From: Fasciola hepatica
Lineage: Eukaryota > Platyhelminthes > Trematoda > Plagiorchiida > Fasciolidae
DNA length: 64,000 nucleotides
Reading direction: 5' to 3'
Assembly (NCBI GenBank): GCA_948099385.1
Contig: CANUEZ040000107.1
Location: forward strand, 124,001-188,000
In this document: positions 12,523 through 25,055 of the stretch, in pieces
Position numbering within the stretch: position 1 is the stretch's first letter
Layout: each line of letters begins with the position of its first letter
Made by a program: the position numbers and the translations under genes
Notes under the pieces: generated by a model
Told to the model about the DNA's origin: nothing
Databases searched by the model: none
What the model saw: the letters and a program-made list of their open reading frames with translations, nothing else

Positions 12523-15360
12523 GATCGTATAACCGGACAATAAAACCCTTTGTTCATTTTCTCTTGTGAACAAATGCTAGAGTGCACCCAATGTCGGAAG
12601 AAATCCAGTCACATGTTTAGAGAATAATCTGAAATTCGTGTGTCAATTGGAAACATGGTGAATAAACAAGCATGGTTCTGAAAGACAAATACTGTACAAC
12701 ATGGTGTTCTGCGGTCAGTGTCATCATATGGGACGAAACCTGCTATCCAGTTGGAAAGTGGCACGAAGTGTACAAATGCAGACAACACCAGTTTGGCTGA
12801 AATATTGAGTTTTATAAGATTAGAATTATCAGGAGACAAATACGGAAAGATTGACTGAGTTCTATCTGAAATCATCTTCGACAAATACTTCTTGTCGAAT
12901 CCTGCGATAATGGGTTGTACATCTGTCTATCTCTATTTAGTGTGTTTCCGAAAATTATATATTTTTTACGAAGCAATAGCCTATAACATCTAGGCTTTCC
13001 TAAAATGAAGTCAAAGCCATTTGAAGAGACAAAATATGCCACTTAGCAGTTTCTTTGCCATAAAACTGGAATATTTGAACACCCCTAACCTAACAGGTTT
13101 TACTATATTTCACAAATGAGATACTCCAAAAATCAGTATCAGTAGGAATGCTGCTCACCGAAATGAACCTCTTCTCAGTCATACATAAATTGGGAAAAAT
13201 ATAGCAAACTTATCGGTCCTCTCACAATTCCTCTTCGATTCATTTGTGGTCAAAAACGGATCCGTATTCACCACAGCCTCTAGGGAGTGCTTTGAAGCAG
13301 GTAAGTTGGATAAACTGAGCAGAAACGGAGGAGTAGAATTTGCATCACATAAAATAGGAATCGGATTCCAATCGGATAGATCAGGCCAAAACGTTTTCAG
13401 CGTTCCGTTTTCTAAAAGACCCGCACATGCATCGATTGTGTCCCGGGAGTTTCCTCTATTTCCTTGGATTGATATTCATGAATATTTATTGATCTTCCTT
13501 GATTCTGGGCATCAAACTGTCAACAGAGTCCACCACTTCCACTAAGAAATTCTCTATTCACGAAGAAGCTGAACATTGAAAGTTTTTGATGTTTTTCTCC
13601 TTATGAATTAGCAAATGACTGAGAAGTTTTGCACAGCTGGATTCCCTCATGAACATCGTGAGATTAGTACAGAAATCCTATCATCCGGACTTAACAAGCA
13701 GTACGTGCATGTTTTCAGTGTTTGAAATATCGAATAGCAAAATGTTCGAATTTCAGAAATTGCAAATAACTCATCAAGTCGTTCGTCTTGCCCATCACGT
13801 AAAATCGACACACAACCGTCATTCAGTTACGTGAACGACGGCACTGAAGCAATGAGTTCATGAGTAGTGTTGTCTTCGTTTTGAGGTCACCAAAAACAAA
13901 GGTAAACGAGCTAGAGTAAAATTTTCAAAATTTGGGCAGGTAACGCGTCGTATGTTCATCTAAAAATGGCTGTATACTGGCGAAAGAACAAGCCCGAGTG
14001 TGAATAAATAACAGTGAGTATAGCGAACTGTAATGACATTTTGACCGAATTTTATCGACCTGGGAACTTGGCCATTCGGATTAGGTGGTAATCCCACAGT
14101 CTGGGTTGCAGAGTCCGCGTTGGCTTTAACTTTTAAAATTCATGGAAACCTGACATTGTCTACTTTGGATTGAAGATTTATCTGAAGACTTGTTGTAAAG
14201 TTTTCTTCTGGTAGTAAATAAAAGAAAGTAGAAGAAACCTGTTGGGGATTTTGACAAAAATCATCTGTGGACTTGAGATGGAAAATACTGATATTTCGGG
14301 AGAGTAAGCTCCTTCATTTCCCAGTTTCGTTTAAGTTCGCGGAGAGTTTCTTTTGTAAACGAGAAAAGGTTTTGAGTAAGAGAAGTTTTGTTACAATTAT
14401 TGAAACATGTTCATCGGTGAAGCACGAAGTTCGTCTGTTGGAACATTTAACAATTCATATATTAATTTGGTTTTACTGTGCCGTAATTTGGAGGGCTAGC
14501 TTTGGCGATTGTCCTCAAAAGGGGAGTTGATGGATGTCCCGAGGCAGGGCCGAATTCGCTTTGGTTGTCTCTGTTATCAGTTACATTCTTGAGTGAAATA
14601 TGGATTAACTCATGCTCTTCTACTTCTATCCTAACAAGTTTAACTCAATTTATAGATAGCCCTTTTCTAATATTGCTGTGTTTGTTGCTTAGAAACATGC
14701 TCAGATGCTTAGAAATGTCTCTTCACCTAACTTCTAACCAATCGTACACTTCAGTTCCTTAATGTGAATGCTTGGCCGTTGCGAACTTTGGTTGTGTTAT
14801 TATCACAGTGAGTCACGCGTTGTACATTGATATTTCATAATTCACCTAATGATATCAAATGGTAAAATAGAATAATAAAATAACCAACAATATCTTACGG
14901 ACCTGATAGTGTTGCAAATGTCAAATAATGTCACACTGTAACCGCATGTAATGACTACTCCTTGGATCACAAGAGGAGTGTAAACGAACACAAATCCACA
15001 TAGCATAAATTCTAATGAAAACACGTGAAACAATTTGGACAGCCATCCAATAGGTCATGTGGCGAAATTTCGTGAACAGTACAGCTGATTGCAATTTCCA
15101 GGTATGTAACGATGCTGAGAGACTGAGTTATCCCAAAATCTAATCTAACAACATTACGAAGAGACCGGAAATAAAGTTGACGACTTGGGTTTCGCTACAT
15201 TGCTGACTCTTCACTCGAAAATTACAAATTGGTCTGAATATATTCTGGATTTCTAATCATGGTCATCTGCTGACAATTATGTGATATATATTGATATATG
15301 TTTATGCATATGTGGTTGGATAACGACAACGAATGATGGTCACGGCGCAACGGAAACGAT

Positions 15361-15391
15361 GACAACAACAACAACAACAACAACGACAACA
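15361..15391 (+). repeat. (CAA)n microsatellite, interrupted
   Basis: Near-perfect ACA/CAA triplet run with one GAC interruption close to the 3' end. Confidence 0.9.
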
Positions 15392-17144
15392 GCTGGACAC
15401 ATGTTTACGTCACCGGAGACTATTGGTGTAGACAAAGGCTAGCACGATTTTCAGATGTGTGCTGGATACGGTGCTCTTCTGTGGGAGTTGTACATGTACA
15501 AACTGAAAGGTCGTCGGAAGAGAACTCGATGAACCGAAGCTCATAAACTGTATAGACAGGCACCATCACGTACATTAGAGAAGATGCTAATGGCAGTCTA
15601 CACCATAGCGCTTCAAGCGCAGCCGCAGTGAGGTCATATTTTCGGTGTGATTGCAAAGCCTGGTTAATGCGGATGTAAAACAACGATTATTGGTTTTAGA
15701 AAACCAATTATCTTGTGGCTTTTCTCAAATCTGATTGGAGCATCGCATTAGTTGTCTCAAAGTACCATTACAAGTAACGAGCTAAAACTCCAAAGGTGTT
15801 CGGCGTGTACACCGAGCCTACCAACTGTGCTCCCCACCATATGAACTGCGACAATTCTTTCTGAACGTGATCGCTGTCACTTTGGAATTATTTTCTCTGT
15901 CTGCGCATGTGACCCAGCAATAGCTCCTCGAAGGAAATTTTCACTTGGATTAAAGTCCTATCATGTACTGTTTCATCAACTGCAACTCGATGTTGTGAAA
16001 ACTGGTCGAAATCAAACTGGACTTAAAAACGCGTGTATTGGTTGGCAGACTGTCTTTAGTCGCACAAACCACAGGATGAAGACTGTTCCCACACCCTGGT
16101 TAATACAAACATGTAAACCGTGTCTCGAAAGACATCCCCACCGACCAATGTTGTGAACTCTCGGATGTACAAGAACATCTGTGTGATCGGTATCCATGAA
16201 TCCCCAATAACTGAGAGCTTTGTAGACGAGCTGGTTCTCTCTGGGTAATATTGGTGCTTTCCTGGAGCAGGAAACAAGGTGAGATGAGAACAGGCGGTGG
16301 TATGGCCAATTACACCATAAAGGGACATCAACCTATCTGTTGGCGCTTCCGTACTCGATTTTTGTTCATTTACCGTCTGATTGTACATCCGTTGTTGTCT
16401 GATGTTTTATTCATGCGCCCAAGTACACGTGACTTGCTTTTCAAATGACCTCTTTCTTATACCAACTACATATATATTTCACACCGGTATGAGAACAATC
16501 GTGTTGCTCACAGACAGGCTATTTGGCCTTCACACCAACAGGTATTTTGTTCCAAGCCATATCCCTCAGCCTTTCTCATCAACGGAAATTCTCATAGCTT
16601 TGAAATGTGATGGAAAGCAAAGATCGTATTCACAGGCCATCCATGGGAAAAGAACAAACAGAACACTGGGTGACAACTGTTCGAACCTCGCAACTCGGAC
16701 TGAGTAGTCTGTATCTAATAGCTCTTGCCCACCACTTGACAGGGTCACCTATCTCTTTTGACGTTAGCAGATTACTAGGCGTGGGAACTTGTTTCTTACG
16801 TAATGTCACCTGCAATGAATGAACGTGTATCATTTCTTTGTCGCAGCACAACAAGTGGCTCATTTTCTCCAATAATGGTGTTCTTGAGGTTGTATGTTGT
16901 CACTGTGTGCTTCTCACACTGGAAAGACTCAACCTTTATTTTTGTATGTAATACTGTTGGCAAGTCGTCAAACAGAATAAGGCTATCACGGGAAATTCAC
17001 TTGGAAAATGCCAGTTAACTCACTCAGGTTGCACGGTAAGAAACCAACCGAATGTTTGAGAACCTATGACTGTACTAGCATCCCACCATAGTGATTCACT
17101 TTCGAGTCCATCTGACAATGGAAAAACTTGGCTGGAGTGTAACA

Positions 17145-17145
17145 G

Positions 17146-17185
<40 letters not shown>
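17145..17185. repeat. (TA)n microsatellite
   Basis: Alternating TA over about 40 bases, interrupted once by CA. Confidence 0.95.
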
Positions 17186-18429
17186 CGATGATTTGAAATA
17201 ACTGCGCAACCTGTGGTGGTGATGTAAATTCGTTCATCGATCGATTGGGTTTCGTATTCACTGGATTTCCGTTGTTTTCGCCACTGAAGACGAAACCTAT
17301 GAGAACGACTGTTTGGTTCTATAATCGATATCGAAAGAGGTCTAATCACCGTGATACAGGTGATCATCAAAATGCCAGTAGTGTAGTTAGCTAAACCTCC
17401 AATCACATTTCGCTTAGAGTATTCTGTTCTTCTTGAACCATTGTGCTTCAGATCAGTCTCTCAATATCTACCAAATAAATTAACTTAATAAGCTAGTGGA
17501 TGATTTGGCTATATTTCAAGAGCAAAATGAAACTATGTGCGTGATTCTATGTAAAATTGCCTGAATATTTTGATCAATATCTCGAGTATCTTTTATCGCG
17601 TTTACTAGCCGGGACTTTTCACGTCTTGCGAACCAACATGGATTTACTTTATCAATGAAACAACTCGTTGTGCATTCGGGTTTTGCACGCAAAAAGCATT
17701 ACCTCAGACTAGTTATTTCTTCTTTGATTTATGTTTTGCACAGCACTCACATTGAGAAGGATGGGAATAGTTCACCTTATCTTATCGTGTCCCATGTGAA
17801 CCGGATAGAGGTTGTCCAAATGGCGAGAGAACAAACAAATCGGTGTTTTTCCAACCGCATGCAACCAACTCACTGTGACGCGGCAAAACAGACTGATAGG
17901 TAGTAGATTTCGCTTCAATCGGTCGCTCCGGATTGTGGTACAACCAACATTAACAACTTCGTGATAACGTGTCACAGAACTCTGAAAATGCCCAAAGCTT
18001 CATCTCAGAGCATTTCATCTTCATCTCATACAGCTACTAACTGGCAGAGTGTCTGATGATGGGTAACGTGTGGACCACGAATCGATCAGTTTCGACTGTT
18101 TCCTTGGAAAAGAGGACAAATAAAAATCCAGCTTCAGAACCGTTTCACGTGATCAGGAAACAACAGTTATTGAAGTGAACGATTCAAAAAGGGAAGAACT
18201 ACATGGTCACAGAGATTTAAACTCACTATTCGAATCTGATTAAGTTTTAGCTTCAAAAGTCAGGGCGGCGGGTTTGGTTCAGATCAACTCAATCTGCCCA
18301 GGACTTTGAGTACTAAGGACCAACTGTATTTCTAGGCTGTTGTATTGTCTGCAATTTTCCAAAGATCCTAAAACCATGTCATATTTTCTTCCACTACTAG
18401 GCAGAAACATTTCTTACAGTGTCAGTTCT

Positions 18430-19330
18430 GTCAGAGAAAAGGATGAAAAACAATGGGTATCTTGTATTCAGCCCTGCTTCTACCTAACATACTTCGAGGT
18501 ATACTTCCCTCAACATCATTGGTCCACTGCCTCCCCAAAAGCCTTCACTATGGTCGTATTGACGACTTCCTTCGACAGCTTATTCCAAAAGAGTATCACT
18601 TCGTTCTTAGGTCGGGCCCCTTTTTATCTCTCTCTAGGATTGGAGAGTAGAGCGTCTCTGGGGTTATACTTGACAATCTCTTAATTATCTAGAATGCCCC
18701 TAACAAGTCCCTCCAAAAGGTGTGAGATTGGAGGTGATTATCATGGGTAATTCCCCCTCGAACAATCAACACCCTAATGACTGGCCGTTGTATTTTGAGA
18801 GGCATTGCATGTTTTTATAGTATTATGGTGCTCAGAGTTGCACAGTGTACTTCAGGTGTAGCCTGAATAGGGCTTTGTGGGGTGACACGTAGACCTCCGA
18901 CTATCTATATGACACGGTAGCTCCAAGTCTAAGGATATTTCCGTTGGTCTAATTCACTCCCACCGTGTGTGGTTTAAGCTGCTCAAATTCGTTGTCCAGC
19001 TCCTAATCCAAATCTCTGACTTGAGTAACATTTTACAGCGACCCCACGTCACCCCCTCTGACCACCACATTTGTGGTCAGGCAGCGGCATTTGGCCGGGT
19101 ATAGCGGAAGAGCCCATTTGCCCCACCAGTTCTGGACAGCTAACACGTCACCTTCCATCTCTACTCCAGCTATATCAACGTCATTGTGCATGGTCATCAC
19201 TGCGAATCAGTATAAAGTAGGACTGAGTTTATTCAGTACGAGATTGAAGTCCTAATCAACGTCTAACTGAGTGTGTCTGCTTCAACACCTCGGAGTAATT
19301 ACAGAGATACTGGAGGTACTTATCTCAAGT
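18430..19330 (-). mobile_element. CR1/Jockey-type LINE relic: reverse-transcriptase C-terminal half
   Basis: Minus-strand translations, in shifting frames, follow the order expected of the end of a non-LTR reverse transcriptase. A QNWWGKWALPLYPAKCRCLT segment (around 19160-19090) corresponds to the 'L..W...W.L..N..KC' block after the catalytic domain. LFRLHLKYTVQL then APYYYKNMQCL (around 18880-18820) corresponds to 'Y.RP.LEY..Q.W.PY...D...LE'. FWNKLSKEVVNTTIVKAF (around 18590-18535) corresponds to the terminal 'WN.LP..VV.A.SV..FK'. Stops and frameshifts are numerous, so it is dead. Upstream text near 19300 weakly resembles the 'GVPQG...' block. The element's 3' end should lie below 18430 and is not delimited. 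Confidence 0.85.
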
Positions 19331-19539
19331 TCATCATATATCTAGTCTTGTTCTATTTGTCCGCTCTCCAGTATGTAGTCGAGCCCATGTCATTTGAGTA
19401 AACCATCAGGTGCCACCTAATCCTTCTAAAGAATTAACGATGAATTGGTAATTTTTGGACATTAGACGTTATGAATACGTAGGCGAGAAGACATTCGGTA
19501 AATTACACATAACTGGCATCACAAGGGAATAATAAAAAC

Positions 19540-19888
19540 GGGAATGTATTTGGTTCGCCTAATTGTGTATGCTGTGTATGGCAATGAATTTGACTACTGT
19601 ACATCTTCGTCTTTTAATCGCACGCAGTTTACTACCTGTTATTACGGACCACCTTCTCCTCTAGTTGGATTTGCTGTTTTTCACGTTGGTCACCTGTCCT
19701 CATTCTTAATACATTATCCCGTTACATTAGTAATTCCTTGTTTCGTCTAATCCCATTGACTGCAGATATATCAGTATTGTTTTACTTTATTATTACTCCA
19801 ACGGAAAGGAAAGTCTGAATTTCACTAGAAACAGTCTGCATTACCTTCATTGCTATTCCGTTTCCCATTCTCTCTCCCTCTCTCCCGT

Positions 19889-19949
<61 letters not shown>

Positions 19950-20310
19950 CTCTCTCTCTCTCTCTTAATATCCTCGAATTTGTGGATGTGCCCTCAAATC
20001 TTAATGTGAATCGCACCGCCAAACTGTTTTTAAATAATATCTGATTTCTTTCTACGTACAACCAACACCTCCTTGGTGCTTCTTCCGTCCGTTACCTAGG
20101 AGTCACTCTAATTCACCACCATTGCTCCACTAGTCGCGTTTAAACGGTTACAACTGAATTCCGAGTAAGTAATCGTTCACTCTAAAAACACTCAGAGTAA
20201 CCTATTATCTTGTTCTTCAATTTTTAACCACTTGCATTCTCTCTCATTGGCTTCACTGCTCCCCTGTAACTTTTCCTGGTTTCAAAAATAAAGATTTCGA
20301 TCTTAAAACC
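19540..20310 (+). mobile_element. Possible retroelement 3' end ending in AATAAA
   Basis: Pyrimidine-rich, non-coding text that includes the CA/CT microsatellite and ends near an AATAAA at about 20287. It looks like a retrotransposon 3' untranslated end, but no coding domain is attached, and the assignment rests on its general appearance only. Confidence 0.2.
19892..19965 (+). repeat. Compound (CA)n(CT)n microsatellite
   Basis: About 27 CA units run directly into about 10 CT units. Confidence 0.97.
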
Positions 20311-22764
20311 AAGTTTCTTTAACTGCTTCCTCATTGTGGTAACACCAATAGAGATATCCTTGCTTGTGATACATTCGCTCATAGGTTGTTACCCAACGAC
20401 AATCGGCGACTTCACTTCGCATCCTCCGAAGTTGTCTCTTGCTCTTCGACTCCCGTGAAATGCCGAATATTTCTTTCACGCACATCTATGTATGAAAATT
20501 TCCTAGTCCCTCAAATTGTTTGTTCAATTACAGACCAAGAGCAAGTAATTATTCGTCTTATCATTCATGTTGGCCGTTAATCCAAAGATATTTACTGTCC
20601 TCATCCCTTTTTAGTGCTTTCCTCTCCAAGTTCCCACAATACCCATATCATTTTCATTGTCAGGACAAAACGAGGTTTGGAGTGTACCGAAAAAGCGGTG
20701 CACCTTGTGTTTTAATAATCAAGAAAAATCTAATACCAATAACACGACATTGTCGATGGAAACATTATGATTACCCGAACTCTCGGTTATCATGGGTCAC
20801 CTTTCCCAAGGCAGTTCGTCTTCGGATTTATCTGCTAATCATGTATGTGCTGGAAAATCACCCTTTATCGGATGCATAACAACGTTCCACAAATTCAGTT
20901 TTGTTTGACAGATAAACCAAAACTTATCCTATCCGATTTAGTATATTGGTGGATCAGCAAACAACAAATAACCGTATTATTTTAAATTTTATAAAGAAGA
21001 TGATATTTTTGACGTGTCAAAAATCAAGAATTCGTAAAGTTCAGGCAATGCATTTGTCTAGCCTATCGTATTTCCCCATGCCGAATAAATGTGAACAGAA
21101 TAAAGGTCTGTGAGCATGGGCTTCAGCATTCCCTGTACAAAGTAATACTGAACAAATGATAAAATTATTTCTTTGCCCCGAAATCAGAACTAATTCTCTG
21201 GGGTTGTGGTGGGGTGATGGTGAGCTCGGTTCTTCCGATTACTAATTTATCAACTCTTCGTTTTTTGTCCCTTCAAATCAGGGAAAATGTTTCATTAGAT
21301 AAGAAATAGGAATTTGTCATCAATTCTTGGGCCGATCAATCAGTGTAGGGAATAAATGAATAACAATGCAGAATCAACCCTCCACTCATCACTGAAATCA
21401 AAGGAATCACTGGACACCTGTTTCCTCTTTGCTAGGAGTCATCAGATGAGCACACCTGCCAATCCCCAATCGGGACTCGCACTCAAGATTTATTTACTTA
21501 TTGAGCGAAAGATGAACACAGCATACGTACAAATCTCCTATATTCCGAAGGCGACTGGTATGTTTGAATTAAGTGGGAACATTCGGGACTTAATTTGGTT
21601 GTGCTTGTTTGTATAAATTTGTCCCATGAGTTCCAAAACCTGTTCCGTCTCACAAACAAATTCTTGACAACTAGTCCTTCTGCTCCGTGCAGGGGTGATT
21701 GAATAACTGTAGGATCTTTTCTTTTAGGTGCACCAGCGATGGGAATGGGGAGACGGAGAAGGGAAACTCCTATTTTGTTACAACTGAGATAGAGAAAATG
21801 AAACGGACCTAATGATGGTAACACCGTGTTTTTGTGTCAAACAATGGGCTAGTTCCATTGTAAAAAATGAAAGCCTTTTATCTTGTTGGAAGAACTTTTG
21901 TTTCTGCTAAAGCTCTATTCAATACCTTGTGAACAACAAAATATGAAATGTTCACTCATGGATTTACCGGGCATCTGTATCAGCACGAAACTGTCCGCGA
22001 AAGAAAATTGGAATCAAAATTATTGAATAATAGCCCACCGTTCATCACTAACATCCCCCTCCCGCACTGGTTAGGCGAATCCTTGTTCTAATTCCACCCT
22101 GGTTATGTTCAGCCTTGACCCACCTTGCCATGACCCACACAGCCCCACTCCACTCAACTCTATCCTATCTCGTCCAACAGAATAACACCGAAAAAATCCG
22201 GATGGACAGATGTGAATGCGGCCTTTTTGGTGGCAGAACCTGGACAGGTACAAATCAGTCCTGTTTGTGCCTTGTTACCCGCACAGACACAAATCTCGAT
22301 TCGAGCACACATCAAAATTTCAACAGCCCGTTTTCAAAACGACTGCCGGAATCTGATTAGATATATCGTCTCTCACTCTTCCTATTAGACGTGGAGGAGG
22401 TTGAAAAGGGGGAGTGTTCCAAATTTGTCTTGGTTTTAGCACCCCGTTGTTTTTTCGTAGATTGAGATAGAAGGGTGACTTAGGGCCTGAATTTTACGTG
22501 CATTTTGCCTGATGATTGATAGGTACAGTTTGATTGAGATCAGTTATTTGGCAACACTGAGTTCAATACTGTCCCTGTTCGTAAATGCAAAAGGAAGACA
22601 GATTAAGGATATGCGTGCCCGTTCGTATGCTCTTCTAGATCGTATGTGAATATAAAGCATACGTCTACCGAATTGAAATTTCCACACATCTGAGAACAAA
22701 TCGGGGACAGAAAACCCGTCCAGTGTGTAAATTACCTGCTATTTGTCCCAATCAATTAGTCATT
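20311..22764. other. No recognisable gene
   Basis: Contains several short open frames: 20303-20485 minus, rich in basic and aromatic residues; 20520-20879 plus; 21356-21616 plus; 22115-22360 plus. None shows a domain. No repeats shared with the rest of the window were noticed. Confidence 0.4.
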
Positions 22765-24290
22765 TAACTACATTCGTTGTCATTTGGTTTGGGATCTGTA
22801 TTCCGCCCTTTACTTTCGACTGTTGTTGCATGGGTGAGAATGCCAGTCGTAGATTGAACAACAAATCGACGGAATTCAATACGAGTAGGTATAAAACTAG
22901 GAAAGTGGTGATCATCGAATCGACAAAATTCAGTTGATGATCTTCTAATGTTAATCGTGAGATCGTGAGATGGCATTGGTTGTATCATAGTGACTAGCCC
23001 TAAAGCGCTTAGGATGAAATTGTGCAACCCTCAATGAGGATTTGATTTGTGATTATGGTCTTTTGCGGCACGGATGCATATAAATTTCCCAACAAATCGT
23101 ACTTCATTAGCCAGATTTATCCAAACTGATGTTTCCATCTCGAGACGATGACAAGGTTTGTCCATTGATATCCAAGTAACTTGGTGATTTTACGGTAACC
23201 CGAATATCCAAGCTACCCAAATTATCGTTGGAGATGGGGTTGTTGTTTCCGGAAGGTATTCTTTCCGTATAGTGGACCAGCTCGTAGGTTGTCGGAAGTG
23301 TCTCGGAAACATTGTTCTCCTCACAGCTATACTTCCAACATTTAAAGTTCAGTGGGGTTGATCCTGATTACTGAACTCTCCTAACACTTCAGATGCATTT
23401 GGAAGCCAGGAATAGCACGAGTACTGATGTCGTCTTCCATATAAACTTCAATAATATCGTGCAAAAACCCGAAGCAGCCGGCTGGTACCGAAGCATGGGA
23501 GATTTATTTTGACTAGCATTTTTCTTAAAGGCTGAGGATGATACAGCAAACAATGGAACCTTGTCTGAAGAAAGCTGGGCGTTATTTGCTCGAAGATCGA
23601 CTACCTGAATAACGACTTCTCCGTATCCGTTCAATGACTTTCCAGTCCTAATATCATTCTTTGAGTGAATTCAGAATATACGAACATATTTCTTCTAAGT
23701 AAGATCATCTTGTTTCCCTGAATAAGAAACGGCTTTTGAAAACACATGGATTCTCGACTACGAGAGTACGACGTAGAAGTTCGTTTTTAATAACTGTTCT
23801 TCGAAAACAAATAACCGAAACTTACCGTGGTCTTTCACCAATTTCCTCAGGAGAAGTGACCTTCTTCACTTCTGCCAGTCTTTTCCTCTGCTAGTCTGAG
23901 ATAAATGTCACTGAGGTATTATTTGACTATAAAGTAACTTACCCTCACAAGATAGTGCCTCGAAATGAAGATCCAAGTAATCTGTCAACTGGCTGAATAA
24001 CTATGCAGCAGTATTCCACATGCATTTTGCTTTCAGAGGAGCCGGAAATTACTTGAATCTGGTTTGGTCCAAAGCTGCCACATATCTCTCCGCTGGAATA
24101 TATTCAGTTGCAATCTACCCGAGGTTTGGATATCGTGCAAAGTCTGTTCACCGGCATGGAAAACTTGCTTCACCTGCACTGACCTGATGGATTGCGGCAC
24201 CGAGCTCGTATTCGCCTCATTTGTTAACAATCGATTGCGCATTACAAGTCTGTTGAGCTTTGCCATGCAACCCGGAAAACAGACCAACGA
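22765..24290 (-). pseudogene. Possible decayed cadherin-like gene, minus strand
   Basis: Several minus-strand open blocks lie in gene order. Block 1 (24290-23945) begins with hydrophobic VLLTFVGLFSGLHG, like a signal peptide, and ends at GAG followed by GTAAGT. Block 2 (23640-23389), after a TTAG acceptor, reads GEVVIQVVDLRANNAQL, close to the cadherin end motif 'V.I.V.D.NDN.P.L'; a frame shift then gives GFLHDIIEVYMEDDISTRAI. Block 3 (23367-23110) is 86 open codons without a Met, with YELVHYTERIPSG and SLDIRVTVKSPSYLDINGQ. Block 4 (23027-22764) has RFDDHHFPSFIPTRIEF, resembling another 'D.NDH.P.F' linker followed by the next repeat. The calcium-binding residues are degraded, and frames change between blocks, so if the assignment is right this is a pseudogene or a badly assembled gene. 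The family call is an inference from two short motifs. Confidence 0.3.
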
Positions 24291-24561
24291 AGGTTAAAAG
24301 TGAGAACTTGACTGACACTGAAACATCGATTTCTTCGAAGCTTGTTCAGTCCCGGTGAAAACAACCCGCATGAGTTAGACTCATATGAAGCGTACATATC
24401 TAGGTAAGTAAACGTTACTTCACAGGAATGAACCACGAGTACCCACCAGACTATGACGATTAGCACCCATGCTGTGCGCGTCTCCAAGTGAACTCTCTCG
24501 GTTTTCTCGGTGAACTGTGCATGAGTTGAAAGGTGGAAAGAGCGATAAACTGCCACCAACT

Positions 24562-24593
24562 GAGAAGAAGAAGAAGAAGAAGAAGAAGAAGAA
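24562..24593 (+). repeat. (GAA)n microsatellite
   Basis: About ten perfect AAG/GAA triplets. On the minus strand it creates a poly-serine or poly-phenylalanine run in overlapping open frames, which should not be read as protein. Confidence 0.95.
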
Positions 24594-24984
24594 TGGGAAA
24601 CGTTCAACTGACCAACTTGGCCGTTTACTGTATGCTGAGCTTTCCAAAGAGGACCCATAAAGTTGAGCTATTAATTGTCAGAAATATTATCTCATGCTAT
24701 AGTACATCATGAACATTCGTGTACTTGTCTTCACATCATGTGATACCCTTTCTAGTACAATCAATTATTCTTCTCTATTTGCGGTCTATATAACCTAGAT
24801 ATTGTAGTGTGGACATTGATTTTCGTGAGAATCACATGTGTCCCAATTTTGTCAGACATGCATCTCGTTTTTCCGTTAGAAAAAGCCGATCGACACGATC
24901 ATACACCATATTTACCCTTTGTGAATCTAGACGTTCGGGCATCAATCCTTACAACTTTGTTTTTAAAATGCTACTCTGTCTATA

Positions 24985-25055
24985 TTGTAAAAGTTATAGT
25001 GATATTGGCAGATGTGATTCGCCAACGTTTAGATTACTGTGAGTAAACTTTCTCA
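24985..25055 (-). repeat. Short repeat shared with the PLE 3' flank at 32 kb
   Basis: The plus-strand text containing 'gtaaaagttatagtgatatt', 'gattcgccaacgttt' and 'gagtaaactttctca' matches the reverse complement of about 31930-32010, downstream of the PLE endonuclease end. It is therefore a likely PLE 3'-terminal scrap in the opposite orientation. No endonuclease coding text is visible on its expected side. Confidence 0.5.

Larger units (their letters stand above)
1..13162 (+). repeat. Left copy of a large direct duplication (unit about 50.8 kb apart)
   Basis: The whole interval aligns collinearly and in the same orientation with 50818-64000. The offset is 50817 at the left edge, about 50815 near 1.3 kb, 50842 from about 6 kb and 50838 at the right edge, so only small indels separate the copies. 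Identity varies from almost perfect (about 6960-7460) to clearly lower (140-260 and 12720-12830). The left boundary lies outside the window because homology is present from base 1. No complete gene is visible inside. Traces that can be named are listed separately (401-537, 10543-11103, 12372-12522, 9600-9690, 6463-6890). Other intervals over 300 bases (538-6462, 6891-9599, 9691-10542, 11104-12371) contain only short open frames without recognisable domains. Confidence 0.95.
13163..18429. other. No recognisable gene; unique sequence with microsatellites
   Basis: Short open frames occur on both strands (for example 13246-13545 plus, ending its first part at CAG followed by GTAAGT; 15420-15683 minus; 16056-16388 minus; 16630-16872 minus), but none shows a domain, and none can be joined to another across splice-like sites. 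The only structures that can be stated are the CAA and TA microsatellites listed separately. Confidence 0.5.

Noticed and set aside
17020..17406. 128-codon minus-strand frame with an Ile-Tyr run
   Set aside because: The run is a TA microsatellite read as codons; the same holds for 25921-26292.
24242..24658. 138-codon minus-strand frame with a serine run
   Set aside because: The run is produced by a GAA microsatellite and the rest has no recognisable family.
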